This document shows, piece after piece, positions 18,176 to 25,991 of a stretch of DNA of 64,000 nucleotides. The stretch spans positions 28,070-92,069 of the forward strand of contig DERO01000036.1 of the NCBI GenBank assembly GCA_002360945.1. The letters run 5' to 3'. The notes under the pieces were generated by a model that was not told where the DNA came from, did no database searches, and worked only from the letters and a program-made list of their open reading frames with translations. Each line of letters begins with the position of its first letter. The first letter of the stretch is position 1. This stretch comes from Leclercia adecarboxylata. GTDB lineage: Bacteria > Pseudomonadota > Gammaproteobacteria > Enterobacterales > Enterobacteriaceae. The translations under genes were made by a program, and so were the position numbers.

Positions 18176-18925
18176 ATGGGCAGAAAAATTATTGTTGTCA
18201 CCGCCGCGTATGGCGCTGACAAGGTACGTGAAGCAGGTGGCCAGCGCGCCATGCTGCACGTGATCGCCGGCGCGGGTGCCGACGGGGTCGAGATCCGCCG
18301 GGAGTTATTCAGCGACGCCGAACTGGCATCCTTACCCACGCTGGCCGGGTCCATTGAACTGCTCGGCCTGCTGGCCTGCTACTCCGCCCCCGATGCCCTC
18401 TTTACCCCTGACGGCACCCTCAATCCGATGCTGCCCCGCTACCTTGCCGAAGCCGCGACGCTAAACGCCCTGTGGCTGAAAGTCTCTCTCGGCAACTTCA
18501 GCGATAAGCAGCAGCTTGATGCGCTGCGTGCGCTGCTCAACGAAACCGGCATGACGCTGGTAGTGGAAAACGACCAGACGCGCTGCGGCCAGCTGGCCCC
18601 GATGCAGCGCTTCAAGGCGGCCTGCCGGGTGATGAATCTGCCGGTCACGCTGACCTTTGATATGGGCAACTGGCTGTGGGTGGGTGAATCTCCGGAGGAG
18701 GCCGCGAAGCATCTGGCGCCTGCGGTGAGCTATATCCACGTCAAAGCCGCCGTTCCCCATCAGCAACAATATCGCGCCGTGCCGCCGGACAACGACAGTG
18801 CCCGCTGGCAGGCGCTGCTGGATCAGCTTCCTGCCGACGCCCCGCGCGGCATCGAATTCCCACTGGAAGGGCCAGACCTGACGGCTGTCACCCGTCACTA
18901 CGTCAATTTACTGCGCGAGGAGTAA
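18176..18925 (+). CDS. kguE: Sugar phosphate isomerase/epimerase-like TIM-barrel protein, KguE type
   Basis: A 249-residue AP-endonuclease-2-type TIM barrel. Motifs: GADGVEIRRELF (strand 2 Glu), VVENDQT, LTFDMGNW, YIHVKAA and a final GIEFPLEG, compatible with the metal-binding Glu/Asp/His/Glu set. In Pseudomonas the first gene of the 2-ketogluconate operon is such a protein, of uncertain exact reaction. It starts 102 nt after the regulator and ends 4 nt before the kinase, so the four genes are very likely one transcript. Confidence 0.75.
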   Translation: MGRKIIVVTAAYGADKVREAGGQRAMLHVIAGAGADGVEIRRELFSDAELASLPTLAGSIELLGLLACYSAPDALFTPDGTLNPMLPRYLAEAATLNALWLKVSLGNFSDKQQLDALRALLNETGMTLVVENDQTRCGQLAPMQRFKAACRVMNLPVTLTFDMGNWLWVGESPEEAAKHLAPAVSYIHVKAAVPHQQQYRAVPPDNDSARWQALLDQLPADAPRGIEFPLEGPDLTAVTRHYVNLLREE

Positions 18926-18929
18926 CCCC

Positions 18930-19868
18930 ATGCCACACGCTCTGGATGTCATCACCATTGGCGAAGCCATGGCCATGTTTGTTGCCACAAATACTGGCGA
19001 ACTCAGCGCCGTCGACCACTTTATCAAGCGCGTTGCCGGGGCTGAACTGAACGTCGCCACCGGGCTGGCGCGTCTGGGCCTGAAGGTAGGCTGGGTAAGC
19101 CGCGTCGGCAACGACAGCTTCGGCCACTTTGTGCTCGACACCCTGAAAAAAGAGGGGATCGAGACCGCAGGCGTCACCCTTGACGATCGCTATCCGACGG
19201 GCTTCCAGCTCAAATCAAAAGTCACCGATGGAACCGATCCCATTGTGGAGTACTTCCGCAAAGGTTCGGCGGCCAGCCATCTGTCGGTAGAAGATTTCAA
19301 TCCGATCTGGTTTACCGCGGCAAGGCATCTGCATCTGAGCGGCGTGGCGGCGGCGTTGTCTGCCAGCTCTTACGCCCTACTTGATCACGCCGCGGGCGCG
19401 ATGAAAGCCGCGGGCAAAACCATTTCGTTTGACCCGAACCTGCGTCCGGTACTGTGGAAAAGCGAAGCGGAGATGGTGGAGAAGCTGAACCACCTCGCCT
19501 TCCAGGCCGACTGGGTATTACCCGGCGTGAAAGAGGGCCAGATCCTGACCGGAGAAAAAACGCCGGAAGGCATCGCTGATTTTTATCTGAACCGGGGCGT
19601 GAAGGCAGTGATCCTGAAGACCGGGGCCGACGGCGCTTGGTTTAAAACCGCCGACGGTGAGCAAGGTGCCGTGGCGGCGATTAAGGTCGAAAACGTCGTC
19701 GACACCGTCGGCGCGGGAGATGGCTTTGCCGTTGGCGTGGTCAGCGCCCTGCTGGAGGGGAAAACACTTCAGCAGGCCATCACCCGCGGCAATATCATCG
19801 GCTCGCTGGCGATCCAGGTTCAGGGCGACAGCGAAGGATTACCGACCCGGGAACAGTTAGGGAAATAA
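18930..19868 (+). CDS. kguK: 2-ketogluconokinase (PfkB family)
   Basis: A 312-residue PfkB/ribokinase-type sugar kinase that likely phosphorylates 2-keto-D-gluconate to its 6-phosphate with ATP. The N-terminus is DVITIGEAMAMF. The first PfkB signature follows GAELNVATGLARLGL, and the second, DTVGAGDGF, is at 258-266 with catalytic base Asp264. 2-keto-3-deoxygluconate kinase (KdgK) is a close relative and cannot be excluded by sequence alone, but the neighbouring transporter and reductase favour KguK. Confidence 0.78.
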   Translation: MPHALDVITIGEAMAMFVATNTGELSAVDHFIKRVAGAELNVATGLARLGLKVGWVSRVGNDSFGHFVLDTLKKEGIETAGVTLDDRYPTGFQLKSKVTDGTDPIVEYFRKGSAASHLSVEDFNPIWFTAARHLHLSGVAAALSASSYALLDHAAGAMKAAGKTISFDPNLRPVLWKSEAEMVEKLNHLAFQADWVLPGVKEGQILTGEKTPEGIADFYLNRGVKAVILKTGADGAWFKTADGEQGAVAAIKVENVVDTVGAGDGFAVGVVSALLEGKTLQQAITRGNIIGSLAIQVQGDSEGLPTREQLGK

Positions 19869-19944
19869 ATTCCCGCAACATCATTAAGCCACCCTGTACC
19901 CTACAGACAGCGGCGGTCATTTCCTCAACCACAGAGGCAAGCCT

Positions 19945-21225
19945 ATGAACAGTGCAACAAATGCAGTAAAACGCTGGTGGTACATCATGCCCGTCGTGTT
20001 CATCACGTACAGCCTGGCGTATCTCGATCGTGCGAACTTTAGCTTCGCGTCCGCCGCAGGCATCACTGAAGATTTGGGGATCACCAAAGGCGTCTCATCG
20101 CTGCTGGGTGCCCTGTTCTTCCTCGGCTATTTCTTCTTCCAGATCCCCGGCGCGATCTACGCCGAACGCCGCAGCGTGCGCAAACTGATCTTCATCTGCC
20201 TGATCCTCTGGGGTGCCTGCGCTTCCCTGACCGGGGTGGTGAATAATATTCCGGCGCTGGCGGCCATTCGCTTTATTCTCGGCGTAGTGGAAGCGGCAGT
20301 CATGCCCGCGATGCTGATCTATATCAGCAACTGGTTTACCAAATCCGAACGCTCGCGTGCCAATACCTTCCTTATTCTCGGTAACCCGGTCACGGTGCTG
20401 TGGATGTCGGTGGTTTCCGGGTATCTGATCCAGTCCTTCGGCTGGCGCGAAATGTTCATTATTGAGGGCGTTCCGGCAGTGATCTGGGCCTTCTGCTGGT
20501 GGGTGCTGGTGAAAGACAAACCGGCACAGGCCAAGTGGCTCTCTGAGGATGAAAAAGCGGCCCTGCAGGCGCAGTTGGATAAAGAGCAGCAGGGGCTGAA
20601 AGCGGTGCGTAACTACGGTGAAGCCTTCCGTTCACGCAACGTGGTGCTGCTGTGCATGCAGTACTTCACCTGGAGCATCGGGGTTTACGGTTTTGTCCTG
20701 TGGCTGCCGTCCATCATCCGCAGCGCGGGCGATAACCTCGGTATGGTCGAGGTGGGCTGGCTGTCATCCGTGCCGTATCTGGCGGCGACCATCGCCATGA
20801 TTGTGGTCTCCTGGGCATCGGATAAAATGCAAAACCGTAAGCTGTTCGTCTGGCCGCTGCTGTTAATTGCTGCCTGTGCCTTTATCGGCTCGTGGGCGGT
20901 GGGGGCAAACCACTTCTGGGTTTCCTATACCCTGCTGGTGATCGCCGGTGCCGCCATGTACGCCCCGTACGGTCCGTTCTTTGCCATCATTCCGGAAATG
21001 CTGCCACGTAACGTGGCGGGCGGCGCGATGGCGCTGATCAACAGCATGGGTGCGCTGGGCTCGTTCTTTGGTTCATGGTTCGTGGGGTATCTGAATGGCG
21101 CAACCGGCAGCCCGGCCGCCTCGTACATCTTTATGGGGGTGGCGCTTTTTGCCTCGGTGTGGCTTACTTTAATTGTTAAGCCTGCTAATAATCAGAACCT
21201 TCCCGTCGGCGCACGCCACGCCTGA
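19945..21225 (+). CDS. kguT: 2-ketogluconate transporter (MFS, anion:cation symporter type)
   Basis: 426 residues with 12 predicted membrane helices. Motifs of the anion:cation symporter family include YLDRANFSFA in helix 1, then GALFFLGYFFFQIPGA and RFILGVVEAAVMPAM. Such transporters bring in sugar acids with protons. The position between kguK and the reductase gene suggests 2-ketogluconate. The 76-nt gap after kguK has no terminator; SD AGAGGCAAG precedes the start. Confidence 0.78.
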   Translation: MNSATNAVKRWWYIMPVVFITYSLAYLDRANFSFASAAGITEDLGITKGVSSLLGALFFLGYFFFQIPGAIYAERRSVRKLIFICLILWGACASLTGVVNNIPALAAIRFILGVVEAAVMPAMLIYISNWFTKSERSRANTFLILGNPVTVLWMSVVSGYLIQSFGWREMFIIEGVPAVIWAFCWWVLVKDKPAQAKWLSEDEKAALQAQLDKEQQGLKAVRNYGEAFRSRNVVLLCMQYFTWSIGVYGFVLWLPSIIRSAGDNLGMVEVGWLSSVPYLAATIAMIVVSWASDKMQNRKLFVWPLLLIAACAFIGSWAVGANHFWVSYTLLVIAGAAMYAPYGPFFAIIPEMLPRNVAGGAMALINSMGALGSFFGSWFVGYLNGATGSPAASYIFMGVALFASVWLTLIVKPANNQNLPVGARHA

Positions 21226-21252
21226 ACCCTTTTAAAATCAACGGAGATTAGC

Positions 21253-22227
21253 ATGAAGCCGTCCGTCATTTTGTATAAAGCCCTGCCTGATGCGTTACAG
21301 CAGCGCCTTGAAGATCATTTCACCGTTACCCGGGTCAATAACCTGAGCCCGGAGACGGTGCAGCAGCACGCGGATGCCTTCGCCAGCGCCGTCGGGCTGC
21401 TCGGTTCCAGCGAAAAAGTGGATGCCGCGCTGCTGGAGAAAATGCCTGCGCTGCGTGCAGCATCGACCATTTCGGTGGGCTATGACAACTTCGACGTCGA
21501 TGCGCTGAATGCCCGTAACGTCCTGCTGATGCACACTCCAACCGTGCTGACCGAAACAGTGGCCGATACGCTGATGGCGCTGGTGCTCAGCAGCGCGCGT
21601 CGGGTGGTGGAAGTGGCCGAGCGCGTGAAGGCCGGGGAGTGGACCAAAAGCATCGGTCCGGACTGGTTCGGCACCGACGTACACGGCAAAACGCTGGGCA
21701 TCGTCGGGATGGGCCGCATCGGCCTGGCGCTGGCGCAGCGCGCCCACTTCGGTTTCAACATGCCGATCCTCTACAACGCACGCCGCCAGCATAAAGAAGC
21801 CGAAGAGCGTTTCAACGCCCGCCACTGCGATCTCGATGCCCTGCTGCAGGAAGCGGACTTCGTCTGCCTGATCCTGCCTCTGACCGATGAGACGCATCAT
21901 CTGATGGGCAAAGCGCAGTTTGAGAAGATGAAGAAGTCCGCCATCTTTATTAATGCGGGTCGTGGGCCGGTAGTGGATGAGCAGGCGCTGATTGCGGCGC
22001 TGAAAAGCGGGGAAATCCATGCCGCGGGGCTGGACGTATTCGAGCAGGAGCCGCTGCCGACCAGCTCAGAGTTACTGAAGCTGCCTAACGTGGTAGCGCT
22101 GCCGCATATTGGCTCTGCGACGCACGAGACGCGCTACAACATGGCGGCCTGTGCGGTGGATAACCTGATCGACGCCCTGCAGGGTAAGGTCGATAAAAAC
22201 TGCGTGAATCCCCAGGCCAAACCCTAA
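21253..22227 (+). CDS. ghrB: 2-ketogluconate / hydroxypyruvate / glyoxylate reductase
   Basis: A 324-residue D-2-hydroxyacid dehydrogenase, nearly the same as E. coli GhrB (also called TkrA, YiaE). NAD(P)-binding motif GIVGMGRIG lies near 150-158, and the catalytic Arg, Glu and His are in [18 protein letters not shown] and [12 protein letters not shown]. In E. coli the gene stands alone between yiaD and yiaF. Here it is the last gene of the kgu operon, so it probably also serves as KguD, reducing 2-ketogluconate (or its 6-phosphate). SD GGAG precedes the start by 8 nt. Confidence 0.93.
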   Translation: MKPSVILYKALPDALQQRLEDHFTVTRVNNLSPETVQQHADAFASAVGLLGSSEKVDAALLEKMPALRAASTISVGYDNFDVDALNARNVLLMHTPTVLTETVADTLMALVLSSARRVVEVAERVKAGEWTKSIGPDWFGTDVHGKTLGIVGMGRIGLALAQRAHFGFNMPILYNARRQHKEAEERFNARHCDLDALLQEADFVCLILPLTDETHHLMGKAQFEKMKKSAIFINAGRGPVVDEQALIAALKSGEIHAAGLDVFEQEPLPTSSELLKLPNVVALPHIGSATHETRYNMAACAVDNLIDALQGKVDKNCVNPQAKP

Positions 22228-22230
22228 ACG

Positions 22231-22257
22231 AAAAAAACCCGCCAGAGGCGGGTTTTT
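22231..22257. terminator. Bidirectional terminator after the kgu/ghrB operon
   Basis: CCCGCC / GGCGGG stem with a 3-nt loop, A7 on the left and T5 on the right. It lies between the converging ghrB and cspA transcripts. Confidence 0.9.
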
Positions 22258-22282
22258 AAATTCTTGTAGCTGAGTTGGAAGC

Positions 22283-22495
22283 TTACAGGCTTACAACGTT
22301 ACCAGCTGCTGGGCCTTTAGCGCCGCTTTCGATGGTGAAGGAAACTTTCTGACCTTCGTCCAGAGATTTGTAGCCATCGTTCTGGATAGCAGAGAAGTGT
22401 ACGAACACGTCTTTTGAGCCATCGTCAGGAGTGATGAAGCCGAAACCTTTATCAGCGTTGAACCATTTTACCAGACCAGTCATTTTACCAGACAT
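22283..22495 (-). CDS. cspA: Major cold shock protein CspA
   Basis: 70-residue RNA chaperone that melts RNA secondary structure at low temperature. RNP1 KGFGFI and RNP2 VFVHF motifs are present; only a few residues differ from E. coli CspA. The SD is AAGG with a long A/T-rich flank. The ~160-nt leader is conserved with the temperature-responsive cspA leader of E. coli. It lies between ghrB and yiaF on the minus strand, whereas in K-12 it follows yiaG. Confidence 0.96.
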   Translation of the reverse strand: MSGKMTGLVKWFNADKGFGFITPDDGSKDVFVHFSAIQNDGYKSLDEGQKVSFTIESGAKGPAAGNVVSL

Positions 22496-22654
22496 AGATA
22501 TTACCTTTTTAAAAATTTGTTTTGCCTTCCGGCGCGATGATGGAATGTGTTACAGATTTTTAAGCGATGAAGGAAGGGTCACTACGAAGGGTATCTAAGG
22601 ATAACGCATCTGGACTGCTTAACTAAACTGCTTTAGGTCTGTGTAACAAACCGA
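22496..22654 (-). promoter_or_regulatory. cspA cold-shock 5' leader (temperature-sensing RNA)
   Basis: A leader of about 159 nt that aligns along its length with the E. coli cspA leader: a 5' segment CGGTTTGTTACACAGACC (the cold-box region; E. coli has GACGTACAGACC), AAAGCAGT, GATACCC(T)TCGTAGTG, then AAATCTGTAA and AAAGGTAATA before the ATG. In E. coli this leader folds differently at low temperature to expose the start site. Alignment is from memory. Confidence 0.75.
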
Positions 22655-22662
22655 CGAGGACT

Positions 22663-22691
22663 ATTAAACATAGTTACGGCATCAAAGACAA
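22663..22691 (-). promoter_or_regulatory. cspA promoter
   Basis: Minus-strand -35 TTGTCT (22686-22691), a 17-bp spacer and -10 TTTAAT (22663-22668), placing the transcription start close to 22655, where homology to the E. coli cspA leader begins. Confidence 0.65.
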
Positions 22692-22711
22692 GCTTTATTT
22701 TCTGGCAGAAC

Positions 22712-22741
22712 AAAAAACCCCGCTTTCAGGCGGGGTTTTTT
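22712..22741 (-). terminator. Terminator of yiaF
   Basis: CCCCGC / GCGGGG stem with a 6-nt loop and flanking A and T runs, directly after the yiaF stop codon. It insulates the cspA promoter 20 nt further on. Confidence 0.85.
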
Positions 22742-22743
22742 GT

Positions 22744-23454
22744 TTATTCCGTTGCGGCCGTTGCTGCGGCCCAGGCCTGGCTAAACGCCTGGTGCTGTGC
22801 TGCCAGCGGCCCAATCAGCGTATTGTACTGGCTGGCCTGCTGCGAGGTCGGGAACTGGATGCCGTTAGAGACAAAGCTCACCTGGGTGCCCTGCTGCGAA
22901 ATAAAGTCCGCCACCTGCACCAGCTGCTGGGTGAAGATCTGCGCGGCCGGAATGAGCGGCTGAAGCGCATCGGCAGGTTTGATCACCACCTTTTCATACA
23001 CTTTGTCGAACACAGGTTTCAGGTCTTCACCCTGTTTCAACGCAGAGCGCGCGCCATCAGCCTGCATTTTGGCGTTCTGCAGTTGCTGGCCCAGTACACC
23101 CAGTGCACCGTTTGACTGGCTCAGCGGCTCACGCTGTGTCACATAGTCCTGCGGGACACGAATCGCATTCACGCTGTCTACTACCGGACGCAGACCGGCG
23201 TCCATCGCCTGATTCACCTGCTGTGAATAGCCATACAAAATGGCATAGTCGGAAACGAAGGGACCAAACTGTTTTTTCTGATCCGCAGTCAGCGTTGGCA
23301 AACGCTCGCCACTGCGCATCGCAGTATTTTGCAGGAAATCGATAAACGCTTTGCGCTGATCGCCTTCCTTATCGAAACACCCACTCAGGCTCACTACCAT
23401 TAACAACGCCGCAAGCGGCGCAAACCAGCGAGAGCAGAGCTTTCCTGTCGCCAT
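22744..23454 (-). CDS. yiaF: DUF3053 lipoprotein YiaF
   Basis: 236 residues, the E. coli length. The start at 23454 gives MATGKLCSRWFAPLAALL and a lipobox LSGC with the cysteine at residue 26; the open frame extends 33 codons further upstream without homology. The mature part is mostly helical, from KEGDQRKAFIDFLQ to QAFSQAWAAA. Function is unknown in the family; the signal indicates membrane anchoring. Confidence 0.88.
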   Translation of the reverse strand: MATGKLCSRWFAPLAALLMVVSLSGCFDKEGDQRKAFIDFLQNTAMRSGERLPTLTADQKKQFGPFVSDYAILYGYSQQVNQAMDAGLRPVVDSVNAIRVPQDYVTQREPLSQSNGALGVLGQQLQNAKMQADGARSALKQGEDLKPVFDKVYEKVVIKPADALQPLIPAAQIFTQQLVQVADFISQQGTQVSFVSNGIQFPTSQQASQYNTLIGPLAAQHQAFSQAWAAATAATE

Positions 23455-23786
23455 CTTTATTACTCCTTTCACCCAAAAAAGCGCACACCGGCACACGCGT
23501 GCCCGACGCTGCCAAGAATAGTCCAGGTCAGGCCTGCAAGATACTCTTTTCATGTAAAACGGCTATTGCCATATAAATTCTTACCATTTACAAAAAAATA
23601 CCTGATGCTATTGCGCTACTGAATAATCAAGTCATTAGCATACGTAATCAGTCCGAAAACAGGCGAGCGAAACGTATCTCCAGAAATTAATCACGCACGT
23701 TACGATCTCCTGTCAGTTTTAGCGACTATTCTTAAACTGCTCTCTAATGTTCACGATCCCGCAGTGTGATTTAAGAGGAGTTCTCA
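23455..23786. other. Intergenic region between divergent yiaF and yiaG
   Basis: About 330 A/T-rich nt carrying both promoters. No clear operator palindrome, RNA gene or ORF was recognised. The yiaG start has SD AGAGGAG at 23774-23780. Confidence 0.5.
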
Positions 23787-24077
23787 ATGGAATTAAAAGA
23801 TCCTATGTCCGATCTGCTTAGCAGCCTGGAACAGATTGTTTTTAAAGATGTACCGCAGACGGTGACCCGTTCGCAAAAGTCTAACCCCTTTACGGAATTT
23901 GAGCGCTTACGCAAAGGGACAGGGATGAAAACCGATGATTTCGCCCGAGCAATGGGTGTCAGCGTGGCAATGGTTCAGGAGTGGGAATCAAAAAGAGTGA
24001 AGCCCTCCATGACCGAGCTGAAGCTGATGAGCCTGATTCAGGCTAACCCGGCGCTCCGCAAGCAGTTGACTGAATAA
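23787..24077 (+). CDS. yiaG: HTH-type regulator YiaG (XRE-like)
   Basis: A 96-residue protein, the E. coli length, with a C-terminal Cro/CI-type helix-turn-helix (about 42-92: MKTDDFARAMGVSVAMVQEW...KPSMTELKLMSLI). The antitoxin-like N-terminus has no partner toxin gene nearby. Targets are not known. SD AGAGGAG; a strong terminator follows. Confidence 0.88.
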   Translation: MELKDPMSDLLSSLEQIVFKDVPQTVTRSQKSNPFTEFERLRKGTGMKTDDFARAMGVSVAMVQEWESKRVKPSMTELKLMSLIQANPALRKQLTE

Positions 24078-24087
24078 CGTTGTTTTT

Positions 24088-24107
24088 ACCCCCGCATTTG
24101 CGGGGGT
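24088..24107 (+). terminator. Terminator after yiaG
   Basis: ACCCCCGCA / TGCGGGGGT stem with a 2-nt loop, followed by TTTATGTTTTT. It also lies at the 3' end of the converging ABC-F gene. Confidence 0.88.
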
Positions 24108-24118
24108 TTATGTTTTTA

Positions 24119-25738
24119 TCACCGCCGTTCACCGCGCCACTCCCCGTTCAGCCATACCAGCTCATGCGTCAGGTTCAGCCCCTTCAGAAAATGCTCGTCA
24201 TGCGACACCACGATCAATGCGCCTGCAAAGCCTGCCAGCGCCGCCTCGATGGCCTGCGTTGAGGCCAGGTCCAGGTGGTTGGTCGGTTCATCGAGCAGCA
24301 ACAGCTGCGTCGCCTCTTCCCGCCACAGCACGCAGGCCAGCGCCGCTTTTAACCGCTCGCCGCCGCTCAGCTCTTTCAGCGGCAGCGTAACTTTATCGGC
24401 ACCCAGCTGCAGCTGCGCCAGACGGCTGCGCAGTACGCCCTCCTCCAGCGGCGTGTTGTGCAGATTGAGATGACTCACGACGGACCGCGTCAGATCCAGC
24501 TGCGACAGATGCTGGTCGAGATAGGCCGTATTGACCGACACGCGACAGGACCCGGCGACGGGAGCGCACTCACCGAGGATCGCTTTCAGCAAGGTGGATT
24601 TCCCGCAGCCGTTCGGCCCCCGCAGCGCCACCCGCATCGGCCCGTCCATGCGCCAGGTCAGCGGCGACATCGTGACAAAAGGCAGCACCAGTTCGTCCAG
24701 CACCAGCACCTGTTTGCCCTCCGCAATCTGGCTGCCTGGCAGGGTAAAGATCACCGGATTGTCCTCCTCGACCCGCTCCCGCGCCTGATTGACCGCCGCG
24801 TTCAGCGCGTCCTGTTGCTCATAATGCTGTTTGCGCCATGTACCCGGACGCTCCTTTGCCGCCCCTTTATATTTCACGCGCTCAAACGAGGCGATGTTAA
24901 GGGTGTCCACCGTGCGCAGGGTCTTAGCCGAGCGGCGCAGGCTGTCGTCGTGCTCTTTCTGCTGACGTGCGCGGGTGCGTTTGCGCTCGTTAGCCGCGTG
25001 CTCCAGCGCCGCGCGGGCGGCCTGCTGTTCCGCATCCCGCTGGCGCTGATAGTCGGCGTAATTTCCGCCGTAGCTGTGCAAACCGGAAGCGCTGAGTTCC
25101 AGTATGCGCGGCACCTGCGCCAGCAGCTCACGATCGTGGGAGGCGACCAGCGCGCCGCCGGCGTGCCGGGCCAGCCGGGCGTAAAACCACTCCCGCCCCT
25201 GTCGGTCGAGATGGTTGGTCGGTTCATCCAGCAGCAGAGTGTCTGCATTCGCCGTAAACGCGCCGCACAGCAGGGCACGAACCCGCTCACCGCCGCTCAG
25301 CTCGGCGGCCAGCCTGTCAGGCGCAAAGGCCGGAAGCTGCGCGTCCCTGAACGCCTCGCTCAGTCGTTCGGCGAGATCCCAGAATCCCTCAAGACGCTCC
25401 AGATCGTCAGGCTGGTAATCCCCCCTGTCGATCCGCGCCCGGGCCGCGAAGAGTTCCTCATAGCCAAGCAGCTCGGCCAGGGTGGTCTGCGGGGAAATAT
25501 CGTGTTGTTGCGCAACATAGCTGTGCGTGCCGAAACGTTCGATATGGCCGCTGGCGGGCTCGTCCAGTCCGGCCAGCAGGCGCAGGAGTCGGGTCTTGCC
25601 GCTGCCGTTGCGGCCCACCAGCGCGCAAAGCGAGGGTTCCAGCGTGAAATTCAGCGGACCAAAAAGGGTATCGCCCGTCGTAAACTGACAGGTGACCTGA
25701 TGCAAAATAAAAGAAGGGGATTGCGCAAAATGAGCCAT
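24119..25738 (-). CDS. ABC-F family ATPase (soluble tandem ABC protein)
   Basis: 539 residues with two ABC ATPase domains and no membrane segment. Walker A GRNGSGKT is at 42-49 and GPNGCGKS near 370-380; the signatures are LSGGERVRALL and LSGGERLKAAL, each followed by a Walker B LLLDEPTNHLD typical of ABC-F proteins. Between the domains lies a charged, Arg/Glu/Ala-rich coiled-coil linker (about 225-290). ABC-F proteins act on ribosomes as translation factors, and some give antibiotic resistance; which applies here cannot be told. Start 25738 has GGAG 5 nt upstream; a GTG two codons earlier is unlikely. I know of no counterpart at this site in K-12. Confidence 0.85.
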   Translation of the reverse strand: MAHFAQSPSFILHQVTCQFTTGDTLFGPLNFTLEPSLCALVGRNGSGKTRLLRLLAGLDEPASGHIERFGTHSYVAQQHDISPQTTLAELLGYEELFAARARIDRGDYQPDDLERLEGFWDLAERLSEAFRDAQLPAFAPDRLAAELSGGERVRALLCGAFTANADTLLLDEPTNHLDRQGREWFYARLARHAGGALVASHDRELLAQVPRILELSASGLHSYGGNYADYQRQRDAEQQAARAALEHAANERKRTRARQQKEHDDSLRRSAKTLRTVDTLNIASFERVKYKGAAKERPGTWRKQHYEQQDALNAAVNQARERVEEDNPVIFTLPGSQIAEGKQVLVLDELVLPFVTMSPLTWRMDGPMRVALRGPNGCGKSTLLKAILGECAPVAGSCRVSVNTAYLDQHLSQLDLTRSVVSHLNLHNTPLEEGVLRSRLAQLQLGADKVTLPLKELSGGERLKAALACVLWREEATQLLLLDEPTNHLDLASTQAIEAALAGFAGALIVVSHDEHFLKGLNLTHELVWLNGEWRGERR

Positions 25739-25920
25739 AAGCACTCCTGAATGAAATCAAAACATCCCCTGCCGACGCGGTAGCGTTTAGCAAGGATCGA
25801 AATTCATCAGTCGTGTTTGTTCATTTTTGGGGGGCGCTCCAGAGGGAGAAAGTTAACGGGAGGAAGGATAACGGCTTTTTGCTGGCGGTTTCAAGGTTAA
25901 TTTTTGCGCGACTCAGGATA

Positions 25921-25944
25921 AAAAAACCCGCCGAAGCGGGTTTT
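25921..25944 (-). terminator. Terminator of glyQS
   Basis: CCCGC / GCGGG stem with a 4-nt loop. On the minus strand it is followed by a run of six Ts. Located about 50 nt past the glyS stop, after a REP unit. Confidence 0.85.
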
Positions 25945-25950
25945 AAACAC

Positions 25951-25984
25951 CTGTAGGCCCGTGCAAGCGTAGCGCCGCCGGGCA
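25951..25984. repeat. REP unit after glyS
   Basis: Single REP palindrome TAGGCCCGTGCAAGCGTAGC...GCCGCCGGGCA, immediately after the glyS stop and before its terminator. Confidence 0.8.
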
Positions 25985-25991
25985 AGAGCGG

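Noticed and set aside
24458-25750. 430-codon open frame antisense to the ABC-F gene
   Set aside because: The sense strand has both Walker motifs and ABC signatures in the right order; the antisense frame has none.
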